From positions 304,076 through 368,075 of the forward strand of contig NZ_BMLH01000004.1 in assembly GCF_014645135.1 (NCBI RefSeq): DNA of 64,000 nucleotides, in the 5' to 3' direction. The notes under the pieces were generated by a model. That model did not search any database and was not told the origin of the DNA. It was given only the letters and a program-made list of their open reading frames with translations. How positions within the stretch are numbered: position 1 is the first letter of the stretch; each line of letters starts with the position of its first letter. The DNA comes from Rheinheimera tangshanensis (GTDB taxonomy: Bacteria > Pseudomonadota > Gammaproteobacteria > Enterobacterales > Alteromonadaceae). Position numbers and translations under genes: made by a program. This document shows positions 7,755-17,121 of the stretch, piece after piece.

Positions 7755-9350
7755 ATGATTACAGGTCAACAACTGATTAATGGGCACTGGGTGCAGGGCG
7801 AAGCAGGTCAATATCAGGCGGTTAATCCTGCGACTGCCGCTTTTATTGAGCCTGTAATGAGTTATGCCAGCAAAAATCAAGTGCATCAGGCGGTGGCTGC
7901 TGCTGCGAAAGCTGCGCCGGTTTTTGCGGCTACAACACTTAAGCAGCGAGCTGAGTTTTTAGAGTTATGCGCTGATGAAATTATGGCTTTAGGTGATGTG
8001 TTGCCAGAGCGTGTCGCGCTGGAAACAGGGTATCCAAAAGCCCGCGGTGAAGGCGAGCGTGCCCGAACTGTTAATCAGCTGCGTTTATTTGCCTCTTCTA
8101 TCCGTTCTGGCGAATACCTGAATATCCGAATTGATACCGCCTTGCCTGATCGCCAGCCTTTGCCTCGTCCTGATTTACGTTATACCAATCAGCCGATAGG
8201 CCCTGTGGTGGTGTTTGGTGCCAGTAACTTTCCGCTGGCTTTTTCTGTGGCTGGTGGTGATACAGCTGCGGCTTTAGCTGCGGGTTGTCCTGTCATCGTC
8301 AAAGGGCATAACTCACACCCTGGTACGTGCGAGCTGGTCGCGCAAGCTTTGCATAAAGCGGTGCAAAAAGCCGGTTTACCTGCTGGTGTGTTTTCTTTGA
8401 TTATGGGTTCTGGCCGTGAAGTAGGGTCTGAATTAGTGGTTGCGCCAGAAGTGAAAGCTGTAGGTTTTACCGGCTCTTTAGCTGGGGGCATGGCATTGTT
8501 TCAACTGGCCAATAACAGGCCTGAACCTATTCCTGTGTTTGCCGAAATGGGTAGCGTCAACCCTGTGGTGTTATTGCCAGAGGCGCTGGAGCAAAATGCC
8601 GAAGGGATAGCAGCAGGTTTTGTCGGCTCTTTAACTTTGGGTGTGGGTCAGTTCTGTGTCAATCCTGGTGTGGCAATGGCTATTCAAAGCCCGGCTTTAG
8701 ACAAATTCTGCGCTGCAGCTTCCGCTGCTTTAGCCAAAGTACCGGCTGGTGTGATGCTAAACGAAGGCATAGCTGCGGCTTATCAAAAAGGCACAGTGCA
8801 TTTGGCGGAGCAGTCTGGTGTTGAACTGGTTGGCAGCGGCGAAGCTGTGGGCGATAAAGCAGGCTTCTGCACTCAGGCCAAACTTTTTAAAGTCACAGCC
8901 GAAGCTTTTTTAGCCAATCCACATTTGCAGGAAGAAGTGTTTGGCCATGTTTCTGTACTGGTGAGCTGTGCCGACCAGGCGCAATTACTGGCGGTAGTGC
9001 GAACTTTAAAAGGCCAGTTGACTGGTACTTTACAGGCAACAGCAGCAGAGCTTGCCACTCAGGCTGAACTCATCAGTCTACTGCGTCAAAAGGTGGGCCG
9101 TCTGGTGGTGAATAACTTCCCGACTGGTGTTGAGGTGTGTGATGCCATGATGCATGGCGGACCTTTCCCAGCCGCTACTGATGCACGTTTTACCTCGGTA
9201 GGCACAGCTTCTATTGCCCGTTTTGTCCGTCCTATTTGTTTCCAGAATTACCCGGCTGAGTTATTGCCACCAGAGCTGCAAAACGCCAATCCATGGGCTT
9301 TACCGCGTTTGGTGAATGGCGTAAAAACCAGCGCAGCGGTTGACGCTTAA
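7755..9350 (+). CDS. Alpha-ketoglutarate semialdehyde dehydrogenase (type III, NADP-type ALDH)
   Basis: The 531-residue aldehyde dehydrogenase has the family motifs: cofactor-binding KGHNSHPG, the strand FTGSLAGG (about residue 240), the general base Glu in EMGSVNP (about residue 263) and the catalytic Cys in GQFCVNPG (about residue 300). These variants are typical of the type III 2,5-dioxopentanoate dehydrogenases that finish pentose and hydroxyproline oxidation by making 2-oxoglutarate. Placement after the SDR and in one strand with the dehydratase supports this final step. The start has a purine-rich leader (GAGTAAAG) directly upstream of the ATG. Confidence 0.85.
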   Translation: MITGQQLINGHWVQGEAGQYQAVNPATAAFIEPVMSYASKNQVHQAVAAAAKAAPVFAATTLKQRAEFLELCADEIMALGDVLPERVALETGYPKARGEGERARTVNQLRLFASSIRSGEYLNIRIDTALPDRQPLPRPDLRYTNQPIGPVVVFGASNFPLAFSVAGGDTAAALAAGCPVIVKGHNSHPGTCELVAQALHKAVQKAGLPAGVFSLIMGSGREVGSELVVAPEVKAVGFTGSLAGGMALFQLANNRPEPIPVFAEMGSVNPVVLLPEALEQNAEGIAAGFVGSLTLGVGQFCVNPGVAMAIQSPALDKFCAAASAALAKVPAGVMLNEGIAAAYQKGTVHLAEQSGVELVGSGEAVGDKAGFCTQAKLFKVTAEAFLANPHLQEEVFGHVSVLVSCADQAQLLAVVRTLKGQLTGTLQATAAELATQAELISLLRQKVGRLVVNNFPTGVEVCDAMMHGGPFPAATDARFTSVGTASIARFVRPICFQNYPAELLPPELQNANPWALPRLVNGVKTSAAVDA

Positions 9351-9351
9351 T

Positions 9352-10410
9352 ATGGGCTTTGTTGTCACTACTGACACTTTGCAGGTGGCTGCGTTAAAGC
9401 GGCCCTTGCAGCTGATTAAGCTGACTAATCCGGCTGGACTTAGCGTTACTTTAAGTAATCTGGGGGCAGGTTTATGGTCGGTGCTGATGCCAGACTTGGT
9501 GCCAGAATCAGGCTCGGCTGAAAAAACAGAGCTGCTGCAAAATTATCAGGACCCAAGCCATTTTGCCCGCAATCCTTATTATTTTGCCGTGACTATAGGC
9601 CGGGTGGCGAACCGCATTGGTGCTGCCGCTTATATGCAGCAAGGTAAGGTCGTTTCGTTACTTGCCAATGAAGGGCCGAATCAATTGCATGGTGGACCAG
9701 ATGGCTTAGGTAGTCGCTTCTGGAGTTTTGATATAGACCAGCAAAAAGACCGAGTCAGCGTCACTTTTCGTATCACCAGCCCAGAAGGCGATCAGGGGTT
9801 TCCTGGGCAGTTGGATGTGCAGCTGCGTTATACCTTGCTGGCTCATCATGAGCTGGTACTGGAATACAGTGCTGTGTCAGATAAAGACACGCCAGTCAGC
9901 CTGACTAATCATGCCTATTGGGCTATTGGCGGTGTAGGCAAAGGCACAGTGCTTGAGCAGCAATTGCAGCTTGATGCCGATTTTATTCTGGCGTTGGATA
10001 AACAACTGGTGCCTACAGGCGAATTGCTTCCGGCTAAAGGAGCTTTTGATTTTAAAGCGGGCAAGCGGATAGGCCAGCATATTAGCTTGCTTGAAAACGG
10101 CTACGACCATTATTTTGTCTTGAACAAAGACCGTGATTTGAGCAGACCTGCTGCGTTAGTGCGCGATCCTGTGTCGGGCCGCACTCTGCAGTTGTTTACT
10201 GATCAGAGCGGCATTCAGTTTTACAGCGGCAACTTTTTGGACGGCAGCATACTGGGGAATCAGGGCCGGCCCATAGAAAAATACGCCGCTTTATGCCTGG
10301 AGCCTCATGGCTATCCAAATGCAGTCAATAAAGCAAATTTTCCAACGGCTTTGCTAAAAGCCGGCCAGTTGTACCGGCAGTGCAGCCGTTTTGTATTGGG
10401 GTATAGCTAG
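9352..10410 (+). CDS. galM: Aldose 1-epimerase (galactose mutarotase family)
   Basis: The protein interconverts alpha and beta anomers of aldoses. Family motifs are GRVANRIG, LHGG (about residue 112) and TNHAYWAIGG (about residue 185), which hold the catalytic histidine pair, with the acidic base expected in the C-terminal CLEPHGYPNA. I set the start at the ATG at 9352 (352 residues), one base after the upstream ALDH stop codon, not at the TTG 12 bases earlier that lies inside the previous gene. In this operon it likely speeds presentation of the correct arabinose anomer to the dehydrogenase. No signal peptide, so cytoplasmic. Confidence 0.85.
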   Translation: MGFVVTTDTLQVAALKRPLQLIKLTNPAGLSVTLSNLGAGLWSVLMPDLVPESGSAEKTELLQNYQDPSHFARNPYYFAVTIGRVANRIGAAAYMQQGKVVSLLANEGPNQLHGGPDGLGSRFWSFDIDQQKDRVSVTFRITSPEGDQGFPGQLDVQLRYTLLAHHELVLEYSAVSDKDTPVSLTNHAYWAIGGVGKGTVLEQQLQLDADFILALDKQLVPTGELLPAKGAFDFKAGKRIGQHISLLENGYDHYFVLNKDRDLSRPAALVRDPVSGRTLQLFTDQSGIQFYSGNFLDGSILGNQGRPIEKYAALCLEPHGYPNAVNKANFPTALLKAGQLYRQCSRFVLGYS

Positions 10411-10494
10411 GGCGTTATAACAACAGAGTTTAATAACCGCAGGTCTGTCTTTAAAAAATATCATAAGGACCTGTTTGACAAGGGGAGTCGACCT

Positions 10495-11442
10495 ATGAAA
10501 ATCAAATCCATAGTTGCAGGTTTGGGCCTGTGTTTAGTTTGCCACAGCAGTTTTGCTACCACTGTAGGTTTTGCTCAGGTAGGGTCGGAAAGTGGCTGGC
10601 GGACCAGTTTTTCCGAGTCTGTCAAAGCGGAAGCGAAAAAACGCGGTATAGAGCTGAAGTTTTCTGATGCGCAGCAAAAGCAGGAAAACCAAATTAAGGC
10701 GGTTCGCAGTTTTATTGCGCAGGGTGTGGACGCCATTATCATAGCCCCAGTGGTCGAAACCGGCTGGACTCCTGTGTTAAAAGAAGCCAAACGTGCCCGT
10801 ATTCCGGTGGTGATAGTCGATCGTAATGTGCAAGTGCAGGACGAGTCGTTATTTGTCACCCGTATCGCCTCCGATTTTGTCGAAGAAGGCCGCAAAGCCG
10901 CGACCTGGTTAATGAGCCAACCCCAGGCTCAAAAACAGTGCAATATCATCGAATTGCAAGGCACAGTGGGTGCTACAGCGGCCATAGACCGTGCTAAAGG
11001 TTTTAATGAAGTCCTGGCGAAACACCCACAAGCTAAAATCGTCCGTAGTCAAACTGCTGAATTTACCCGCGCCAAAGGCAAAGAAGTGATGGAGTCCTTG
11101 CTCAAAGCAGAGCAGGGTGGCAAAGCCATTTGTGCACTTTGGGCTCATAACGATGAAATGGCGTTAGGCGCTATTCAGGCCATTAAAGAAGCGGGCCTGA
11201 AGCCGGGCAAAGACTTACTGGTGGTGTCTGTCGACGCTGTACCGGATTACTTTAAAGCTATGGCCGATGGGGAGGCAAATGCCACAGTAGAGCTGAGCCC
11301 GCATTTAGGTGGCCCGGCTTTTGACGTGATTGAAGGGTATCTGAAGGGTAAAAAAGACACAGAAAAGCTGATCCGTACCACAGGGGATTTATTCCTGCAG
11401 GATACGGCTGCTGCTGAATACGAAAAAAGACGCCTGAACTAA
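10495..11442 (+). CDS. Periplasmic sugar-binding protein of a YtfQ-type ABC transporter
   Basis: The 315-residue protein has a signal peptide (cleavage near FAT-TVGFAQ, residues 22-23) and a periplasmic binding protein fold. VGFAQVGSESGWR at the mature N-terminus and WAHNDEMALGA near residue 220 are typical of YtfQ-like furanose binders. Close relatives bind galactofuranose or arabinofuranose. It is the first gene of a four-gene transporter set and has a GGGAG ribosome binding site. With arabinosidases and arabinonate catabolism around it, L-arabinose is the best guess for the ligand. Confidence 0.85.
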   Translation: MKIKSIVAGLGLCLVCHSSFATTVGFAQVGSESGWRTSFSESVKAEAKKRGIELKFSDAQQKQENQIKAVRSFIAQGVDAIIIAPVVETGWTPVLKEAKRARIPVVIVDRNVQVQDESLFVTRIASDFVEEGRKAATWLMSQPQAQKQCNIIELQGTVGATAAIDRAKGFNEVLAKHPQAKIVRSQTAEFTRAKGKEVMESLLKAEQGGKAICALWAHNDEMALGAIQAIKEAGLKPGKDLLVVSVDAVPDYFKAMADGEANATVELSPHLGGPAFDVIEGYLKGKKDTEKLIRTTGDLFLQDTAAAEYEKRRLN

Positions 11443-11484
11443 TTCACTTTCAGGTTACTCAGTTTGGTTATTCAGGAGTGTCTG

Positions 11485-13020
11485 ATGTCAGAATCGATCA
11501 ACAATGCCGCCAAGCCAGTGCTGCAACTGCGGCAGATCAACAAAAACTTCCCTGGTGTGAAAGCACTGCAGCAAGCCCAGCTGAGTTTGTATGCCGGTGA
11601 AGTGCATGCCTTATTAGGTGAAAACGGCGCTGGTAAATCCACCTTAGTTAAAGTGATGACAGGTGTGCTGCAAAAAGATGGCGGCGAACTATTGCTGGAT
11701 TCCACAGCGTTAAGTTTTGCTACACCTAAGGATGCGCAGCAAGCTGGTATCAGCACTGTCTATCAGGAAGTGAATTTACTGCCGAATTTATCGGTAGCGC
11801 ATAACCTGTTTTTAGGTTCAGAACCTAAGCGCTTTGGTTTGATTGATAAAAAAGCCATGGCACATCAGGCGCGGCAGTTGTTAAGCAGTTTTGGTCTTGA
11901 TATCAATGTCACTGCGCCTTTGTCTGAGTTCTCAGTCGCAGTGCAGCAGTTGGTGGCTATTGCCCGTGGTATAGCCCCTAAACGAGGGGCTGCTCGCACC
12001 AAAGTGCTGGTGTTGGATGAGCCTACAGCCAGTTTAGATGCTGATGAAGTACAAACTTTATTTCAGGTGCTGCGCCAGTTGAAACAGCAGGGCGTAGCCA
12101 TCGTTTTTATTACCCACTTTTTGGATCAGGTGTATCAAATCAGTGACCGTATCACGGTCATGCGTAACGGCTGTTTTGTCGGTGAATACCAGACGGCTCA
12201 ATTGAATAAAGCTGAACTCATTGCCGCTATGCTCGGTAAAGAGCTGAGCCAGCAGCGCCATCAAACGCCTTGTCTGGCAGTGGAGCACTCCGAAGCTATT
12301 TTATCCGCGCGGCAGTTAAGCTCAGGCCAGTCGGTACAGCAGTTGGATCTGGATTTACCTCAAGGTCAGGCTGTGGGTTTAGCGGGTTTATTAGGTTCAG
12401 GTCGTACTGAAATTTGTCGTCTGCTATTTGGTTTGGATCAAGCCGATGGCGGTACCTTAAGTTTTGCAGGTTCGCCTATTAAACTGAGTAATCCGGCGCA
12501 CGCTATAGCCCTTGGTATCGCGCTTTGTCCTGAGGATCGTAAGACCCAGGGCATGATTGCAGCTTTATCCATTCGTGAAAATATCAGCTTAGCACTGCAG
12601 GCGAAACAGGGCTGGTGGCGAGTGCTTTCTAAAAAGAAGCAGCAACAACTGGCGGATTTTTATATTGAAAAACTGCAAATTGCCACACCTGATGCGGATA
12701 AGCCTATAGGCCAGTTAAGTGGTGGCAATCAGCAAAAAGTCATTCTGGCACGCTGGTTGGCGGTGGAGCCTCAGTTGTTGCTACTGGATGAACCGACCCG
12801 TGGTATCGACATTGGTGCTCATGCAGAAATTTTGCAGCTCATTCGTCAGCTTTGTCAGCAGGGCATGTCTTTATTGGTGACGTCTTCCGAGTTGGAAGAA
12901 CTCACCGCCTTTTCCAGCAAAATAGTGGTCATGCGTGACCGGAAAAAAGTAGCAGAGCTAAGTGGTGAGGATCTGAACCCGGATCGGATCATGGCTGCTA
13001 TAGCGGGAGCCAGCGTATGA
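11485..13020 (+). CDS. Sugar ABC transporter ATP-binding protein (YtfR/AraG-like, duplicated NBD)
   Basis: The 511-residue protein holds two nucleotide-binding domains. The first has Walker A GENGAGKST (residues 45-53) and Walker B VLVLDEPTASLD. The second has a degenerate P-loop (GLLGSGRTE), the signature LSGGNQQK and Walker B LLLLDEPTRGID, as in other CUT2 sugar importers. I chose the ATG at 11485 because CAGGAG sits just before it; the TTG 21 bases upstream has no ribosome binding site. It overlaps the next gene by four bases (ATGA). Confidence 0.9.
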   Translation: MSESINNAAKPVLQLRQINKNFPGVKALQQAQLSLYAGEVHALLGENGAGKSTLVKVMTGVLQKDGGELLLDSTALSFATPKDAQQAGISTVYQEVNLLPNLSVAHNLFLGSEPKRFGLIDKKAMAHQARQLLSSFGLDINVTAPLSEFSVAVQQLVAIARGIAPKRGAARTKVLVLDEPTASLDADEVQTLFQVLRQLKQQGVAIVFITHFLDQVYQISDRITVMRNGCFVGEYQTAQLNKAELIAAMLGKELSQQRHQTPCLAVEHSEAILSARQLSSGQSVQQLDLDLPQGQAVGLAGLLGSGRTEICRLLFGLDQADGGTLSFAGSPIKLSNPAHAIALGIALCPEDRKTQGMIAALSIRENISLALQAKQGWWRVLSKKKQQQLADFYIEKLQIATPDADKPIGQLSGGNQQKVILARWLAVEPQLLLLDEPTRGIDIGAHAEILQLIRQLCQQGMSLLVTSSELEELTAFSSKIVVMRDRKKVAELSGEDLNPDRIMAAIAGASV

Positions 13021-14120
13021 CGAGCGAGGCAACAGTTTTGAACTCAACTCATTCTGATCCGTTAAAAGCGGACCAACTAAAAGCAGCAAGACAAGCGCGT
13101 TATAGCCCGGGCCAGTCAGCGCATAAATTCAGTTTATACCTTTATCCTTTAGTGGCTTTAGCCTTGTTATTACTGGTGAATGTGCTGCTGGACCCGCAGT
13201 TTTTCTCCCTGCAATGGCAGGATGGCCGCTTGTACGGGCCCTTGATTGATATTCTAAACCGCAGTGCACCTGTGGCTTTGTTGGCCATAGGTATGAGTTT
13301 AGTGATAGCCACGGGTGGTATTGATCTGTCCGTCGGCGCTGTAATGGCGATTTGCGGCGCAGTGTGCGCTAACTTATTACTACTGGGTGACTGGTCCTTT
13401 CCTGCTGTGATAGGCCTGGCTGTACTGACAGGTTTAGCTTGTGGTCTGGTCAATGGCTTTATGGTCAGTTATCTCGGCATTCAGCCTATAGTGGCTACTT
13501 TAGTGCTGATGGTGGCAGGCCGTGGTGTGGCGCAGCTATTAAACCAGGGCCAGATTGTCACTTTTCAAAACCCTGACTTTGCCGCTTTAGGTTCAGGCTC
13601 CTTTTTAGGCTTACCTGTGCCAGTCTGGCTGGTGCTGCTGGCGCTGCTGATTATGCAGTTGCTATTGCGGCGCACAGCTTTGGGTTTATTTATCGAAGCT
13701 GTAGGCTGTAACGCCAAAGCCAGTCGTTATTTGGGCATAGATGACAGAGGTATAAAGCTGACTGTGTATTTACTGGCAGGTGGCTGCGCTGCTTTGGCAG
13801 GTATTATCGCGACAGCAGACATTCAGGGTTCGGACGCGAATAACGCCGGTTTATGGTTAGAGCTGGATGCGATTTTAGCTGTGGTGATAGGGGGTGCGGC
13901 TTTAACAGGCGGGCGTTTTTCTCTGCCTCGTGCTGTCATCGGAGTGTTGATTATTCAGACCTTAAGCACCACCATAGTGGTCAGTGGTTTACCTTCTAAA
14001 TTTAACTTATTGATCAAAGCTTTAGTTATATTGCTGGTGCTGATGTTGCAGTCGGAATTGTTTCGCAACCAGCTAAAATCCCTGTTGAGCTTTGGCAAAG
14101 CGCGTGGAGGAAAAGTCTGA
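13017..14120 (+). CDS. Sugar ABC transporter permease (YtfT-like)
   Basis: The 367-residue protein is an integral membrane permease of the CUT2/BPD_transp_2 family, with about 8-10 hydrophobic segments and the family motif ATGGIDLSVGA (about residues 97-107). A hydrophilic N-terminal tail of about 40 residues precedes the first membrane segment. It is translationally coupled on both sides (ATGA with the ATPase, TGATG with the second permease), so the two permeases probably form a heterodimer in the inner membrane. Confidence 0.9.
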   Translation: MTSEATVLNSTHSDPLKADQLKAARQARYSPGQSAHKFSLYLYPLVALALLLLVNVLLDPQFFSLQWQDGRLYGPLIDILNRSAPVALLAIGMSLVIATGGIDLSVGAVMAICGAVCANLLLLGDWSFPAVIGLAVLTGLACGLVNGFMVSYLGIQPIVATLVLMVAGRGVAQLLNQGQIVTFQNPDFAALGSGSFLGLPVPVWLVLLALLIMQLLLRRTALGLFIEAVGCNAKASRYLGIDDRGIKLTVYLLAGGCAALAGIIATADIQGSDANNAGLWLELDAILAVVIGGAALTGGRFSLPRAVIGVLIIQTLSTTIVVSGLPSKFNLLIKALVILLVLMLQSELFRNQLKSLLSFGKARGGKV

Positions 14121-15091
14121 TGTCCCGCACTTATTTACCTTTGTGGATCACTTTTGCGCTGGTGCTTGCGATGTTTGGCGCTGGTGCCAGCCAGTTTGAC
14201 GGTTTTGCCAGTCTGCGAGTGGTTACTAACTTAATTAGTGATAATGCCTTTTTGCTGGTGACTGCTTTGGGCATGACACTGGTGATTTTATCTGGCGGTA
14301 TCGACTTGTCAGTAGGTTCTGTCATTGCCTTAAGCGGCGTGGCGGCGGCCTTGTTGATTGGGCCTTATCAATGGCATCCACTGCTCGCTTTTGCCGTGAT
14401 ATTACCTTGTGCGGCGGTGTTTGGCGCTGGTATGGGCGCCTTAATTCAGTATTACCAGCTACAGCCTTTTATTGTTACTTTGGCTGGCATGTTTTTAGCC
14501 CGTGGGGTGGCGACTTTAGTCAGTGAAGAGTCTGTCGCTATCGAACATCCTTTTTATGATGCAGTGGCCGAGTTTGGGCTGGAACTGCCGGACGGTGGTT
14601 GGCTGGGCGCCACTTCTCTACTGACCATAGCGCTAGTGCTACTGATGTTGGTACTTACTCACTACAGTCGCTTTGGCTCTTATGTCTATGCTTTAGGTGG
14701 CAATAGCCAATCGGCTCAACTGATGGGAGTGCCTGTCGCTCGCACTACTATTTTGCTCTACGCCTCAAGCAGTATGCTGGCCGCTACGGCTGGTATTATT
14801 TTTAGTTTTTATACCTACTCAGGTTATGCACTGGCGGCTGTAGGTGTCGAGCTGGATGCGATAGCAGCGGTAGTGATAGGAGGTACCTTACTGACAGGTG
14901 GCAGTGGTTTTATTATCGGCACTGTATTAGGTGTATTGCTGATGGGCCTTATTCAAACCTATATCAATTTTGACGGCAGTTTAAGCAGTTGGTGGAGCAA
15001 AATAGTGATAGGGGTTTTACTGTTTTTCTTTATTGCTTTGCAAAAGTTACTGAGTCATAGCTGGCAATCTAAAGCTGGAGGCAAAGCATGA
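14120..15091 (+). CDS. Sugar ABC transporter permease (YjfF-like)
   Basis: The 323-residue second permease has the same CUT2 signature (LSGGIDLSVGSVIAL, about residues 58-72) and predicted membrane helices through its length. It shares one base with the previous stop codon and overlaps the lactonase start by four bases. Two different permeases beside one ATPase and one binding protein is the YtfQRT-YjfF layout. Confidence 0.9.
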   Translation: MSRTYLPLWITFALVLAMFGAGASQFDGFASLRVVTNLISDNAFLLVTALGMTLVILSGGIDLSVGSVIALSGVAAALLIGPYQWHPLLAFAVILPCAAVFGAGMGALIQYYQLQPFIVTLAGMFLARGVATLVSEESVAIEHPFYDAVAEFGLELPDGGWLGATSLLTIALVLLMLVLTHYSRFGSYVYALGGNSQSAQLMGVPVARTTILLYASSSMLAATAGIIFSFYTYSGYALAAVGVELDAIAAVVIGGTLLTGGSGFIIGTVLGVLLMGLIQTYINFDGSLSSWWSKIVIGVLLFFFIALQKLLSHSWQSKAGGKA

Positions 15092-16032
15092 GTGAATTGA
15101 AGTTATTGCATAGCATTCCGCTTAAAAACAAATTAGGTGAAGGCATCATCTGGCATGGCGCCAGCCAGTCAGTCTGGTGGACCGACATTCATGGCCGCTT
15201 TTTGTATCAGCTATTTTGGCCTTCACTGCAGCTCAATACCTATCCGCTGCCGGAACGCATCAGCTGTTTTGCTTTATTAAACGCACATGACCCCATGCGC
15301 TCTGATTACTCGATGCTGGTGGCTTTTGAGTCAGGTTTTGCTTTGTATCAACCTGCAACTCAGGGCATCTTCTGGTTGGCTAAACCTGAAACTCATTTAT
15401 CTGGTAATCGAATGAATGATGGCCGAATCGATCGTCAGGGCCGGTTTTGGGCTGGCACTATGAAAGAGCATGATCACGGCCAGCATGGCACCTTATACCG
15501 GCTGGATCAGCAGGGCTGTCATGCGGTGATCACCGGCTTACAGATCCCCAATAGCCTGTGCTGGAATAAAAACAGCAGCAGGATCTATCACGCCGACTCA
15601 CCGACAGGTGTGATTTACTCCTATGGCTTTGATGCGGTTCAAGGTGCTGTAAGTCAGCCGCAGTTATTTGCCAAAGTGCCAGCAGGGGCTGAACCCGATG
15701 GTGCTGTGATAGATGCAGAGGATCACCTGCTGTGCGCTTTATGGGGCGGGAAAGCCATAGCGCGTTATTCGCCTTCAGGACAGCAAACGGCTTTACACCC
15801 TTTACCTGTCAGTCAACCCACTTGTCTGGCTTTTGGTGGCCCTGAATTGGACCTGCTATTTGTCACCACGGCTCGTCAGGGCTTAACAGAGCAGCAGTTA
15901 GAGGCAGAACCCGATGCTGGTAGTTTATTGATTTATCAGTCGCCTTATCAGGGCTTGCCTGAATCAGAGCTGGCGGTGCTGGATTGGACTGCTCTGCAAA
16001 AAAATGGAGGTGGTGATGTGGAAGCTGGTTAG
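15088..16032 (+). CDS. SMP-30/gluconolactonase-family lactonase (probable L-arabinolactonase)
   Basis: The 314-residue six-bladed propeller protein has the family metal and substrate residues: Glu in GEGIIW (about residue 18), NRMNDG (about residue 108), PNSLCW (about residue 151) and PDGAVID (about residue 205). Such lactonases open sugar lactones to acids, here the step between the SDR dehydrogenase and the arabinonate dehydratase. It is translationally coupled to the permease (ATGA) and its 3' end overlaps the ribosome binding site and start of the second GH43 gene. No signal peptide, so it works in the cytoplasm. Confidence 0.85.
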   Translation: MSELKLLHSIPLKNKLGEGIIWHGASQSVWWTDIHGRFLYQLFWPSLQLNTYPLPERISCFALLNAHDPMRSDYSMLVAFESGFALYQPATQGIFWLAKPETHLSGNRMNDGRIDRQGRFWAGTMKEHDHGQHGTLYRLDQQGCHAVITGLQIPNSLCWNKNSSRIYHADSPTGVIYSYGFDAVQGAVSQPQLFAKVPAGAEPDGAVIDAEDHLLCALWGGKAIARYSPSGQQTALHPLPVSQPTCLAFGGPELDLLFVTTARQGLTEQQLEAEPDAGSLLIYQSPYQGLPESELAVLDWTALQKNGGGDVEAG

Positions 16033-17002
16033 TGTTTTATTGATAAGCCTACTGAGTGTTAACCTGCTGGCGCAGGATGCCGGGCTTTTGATTAAAAACC
16101 GGGCCGATCCCTGGGTCTATCGCGCTGCAGCCGATTCTTACTATTTCACCGCTTCAGTGCCGGAGTTTGATCGTATTGAGTTACGCCATAGCTCAAGTAT
16201 TAAAGGCTTAGCAAAGGCGAAAACCAAAGTCATCTGGCGCAAAAAAGACAAAGGGCCTATGAGTGCCAATATCTGGGCGCCTGAGATACATCAGATAGAC
16301 GGCAGCTGGTACATCTATTTTGCCGCAGGTAAGGCGGAAGAGCCCTTTCATATCCGTACTTATGTGTTAAAAAACAGCGCTGCAGATCCGCTGCAAGGGC
16401 AGTGGCAGGAACTGGGGCCGCTGAATACCGGCTGGGATAGTTTTAATCTGGATGCCACTCATTTTGTACACAAGGGCCAGCATTATCTGGTATGGGCGCA
16501 GCAAGATAAAAAGCAAAGCTATAACAGTGCCTTATGGATAGCCAAAATGCGCAGCGCCACAGAGCTGGAGTTACCCGCCACTTTGTTAACAGAACCTACT
16601 CTGGATTGGGAGGTTTTGGGCCATAAGGTCAATGAAGGACCCGCTGTACTGATTAAAAACGGTAAAATCTGGCTGGCCTATTCAGCCAGTGCCACCGATC
16701 ATCGCTATGCCATGGGCTTACTGACAGCTTCTGTCGATGCCGACTTACTAAAAACCGAAAGCTGGACTAAAGCGCCCCGGCCGGTATTTTTTACCAACGA
16801 CAGCCTCAAACGTTTTGGCCCAGGCCATAACAGTTTTGTGCTGGCCGAAGATGGTGTCACGGATTTAATGCTCTATCACGCCAGGGATTACAAAGAGATC
16901 CAGGGCAATCCGTTGCAGGATGGCAATCGCCATACTCGTGTGCGGCCTTTGTACTGGACAGCGCAAGGCCAGTTAGACTTTGCTCAGGATAAACCCGACT
17001 AA
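16016..17002 (+). CDS. Secreted GH43 exo-alpha-1,5-L-arabinofuranosidase-type enzyme
   Basis: The 328-residue protein has a signal peptide (residues 1-19, cleavage near LLAQDAG) and a GH43 domain. The base Asp is in NRADPWVY (about residue 30) and the acid Glu in NEGPAV (about residue 207). YYFTASVPEFDRIELR is strongly reminiscent of GH43 subfamily 26 exo-1,5-alpha-L-arabinofuranosidases. I place the start at 16016 because GGAGG (16006-16010) is correctly spaced for it, while the ATG at 16004 overlaps that site. It ends the operon and overlaps the lactonase 3' end by 17 bases. It would release arabinose from arabinan fragments in the periplasm or outside. Confidence 0.85.
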   Translation: MWKLVSVLLISLLSVNLLAQDAGLLIKNRADPWVYRAAADSYYFTASVPEFDRIELRHSSSIKGLAKAKTKVIWRKKDKGPMSANIWAPEIHQIDGSWYIYFAAGKAEEPFHIRTYVLKNSAADPLQGQWQELGPLNTGWDSFNLDATHFVHKGQHYLVWAQQDKKQSYNSALWIAKMRSATELELPATLLTEPTLDWEVLGHKVNEGPAVLIKNGKIWLAYSASATDHRYAMGLLTASVDADLLKTESWTKAPRPVFFTNDSLKRFGPGHNSFVLAEDGVTDLMLYHARDYKEIQGNPLQDGNRHTRVRPLYWTAQGQLDFAQDKPD

Positions 17003-17121
17003 TTCCTTGTTCCTTTAAAGCCTACTTTTTACGCCTTGTAACAATTTTGTTGCAGGGCGTTTTTGTTTTTCGTTTAGTCTTAAGCTTTTGCAATTCGTTT
17101 CGAAAAAGGGCAGGGGAAAGT

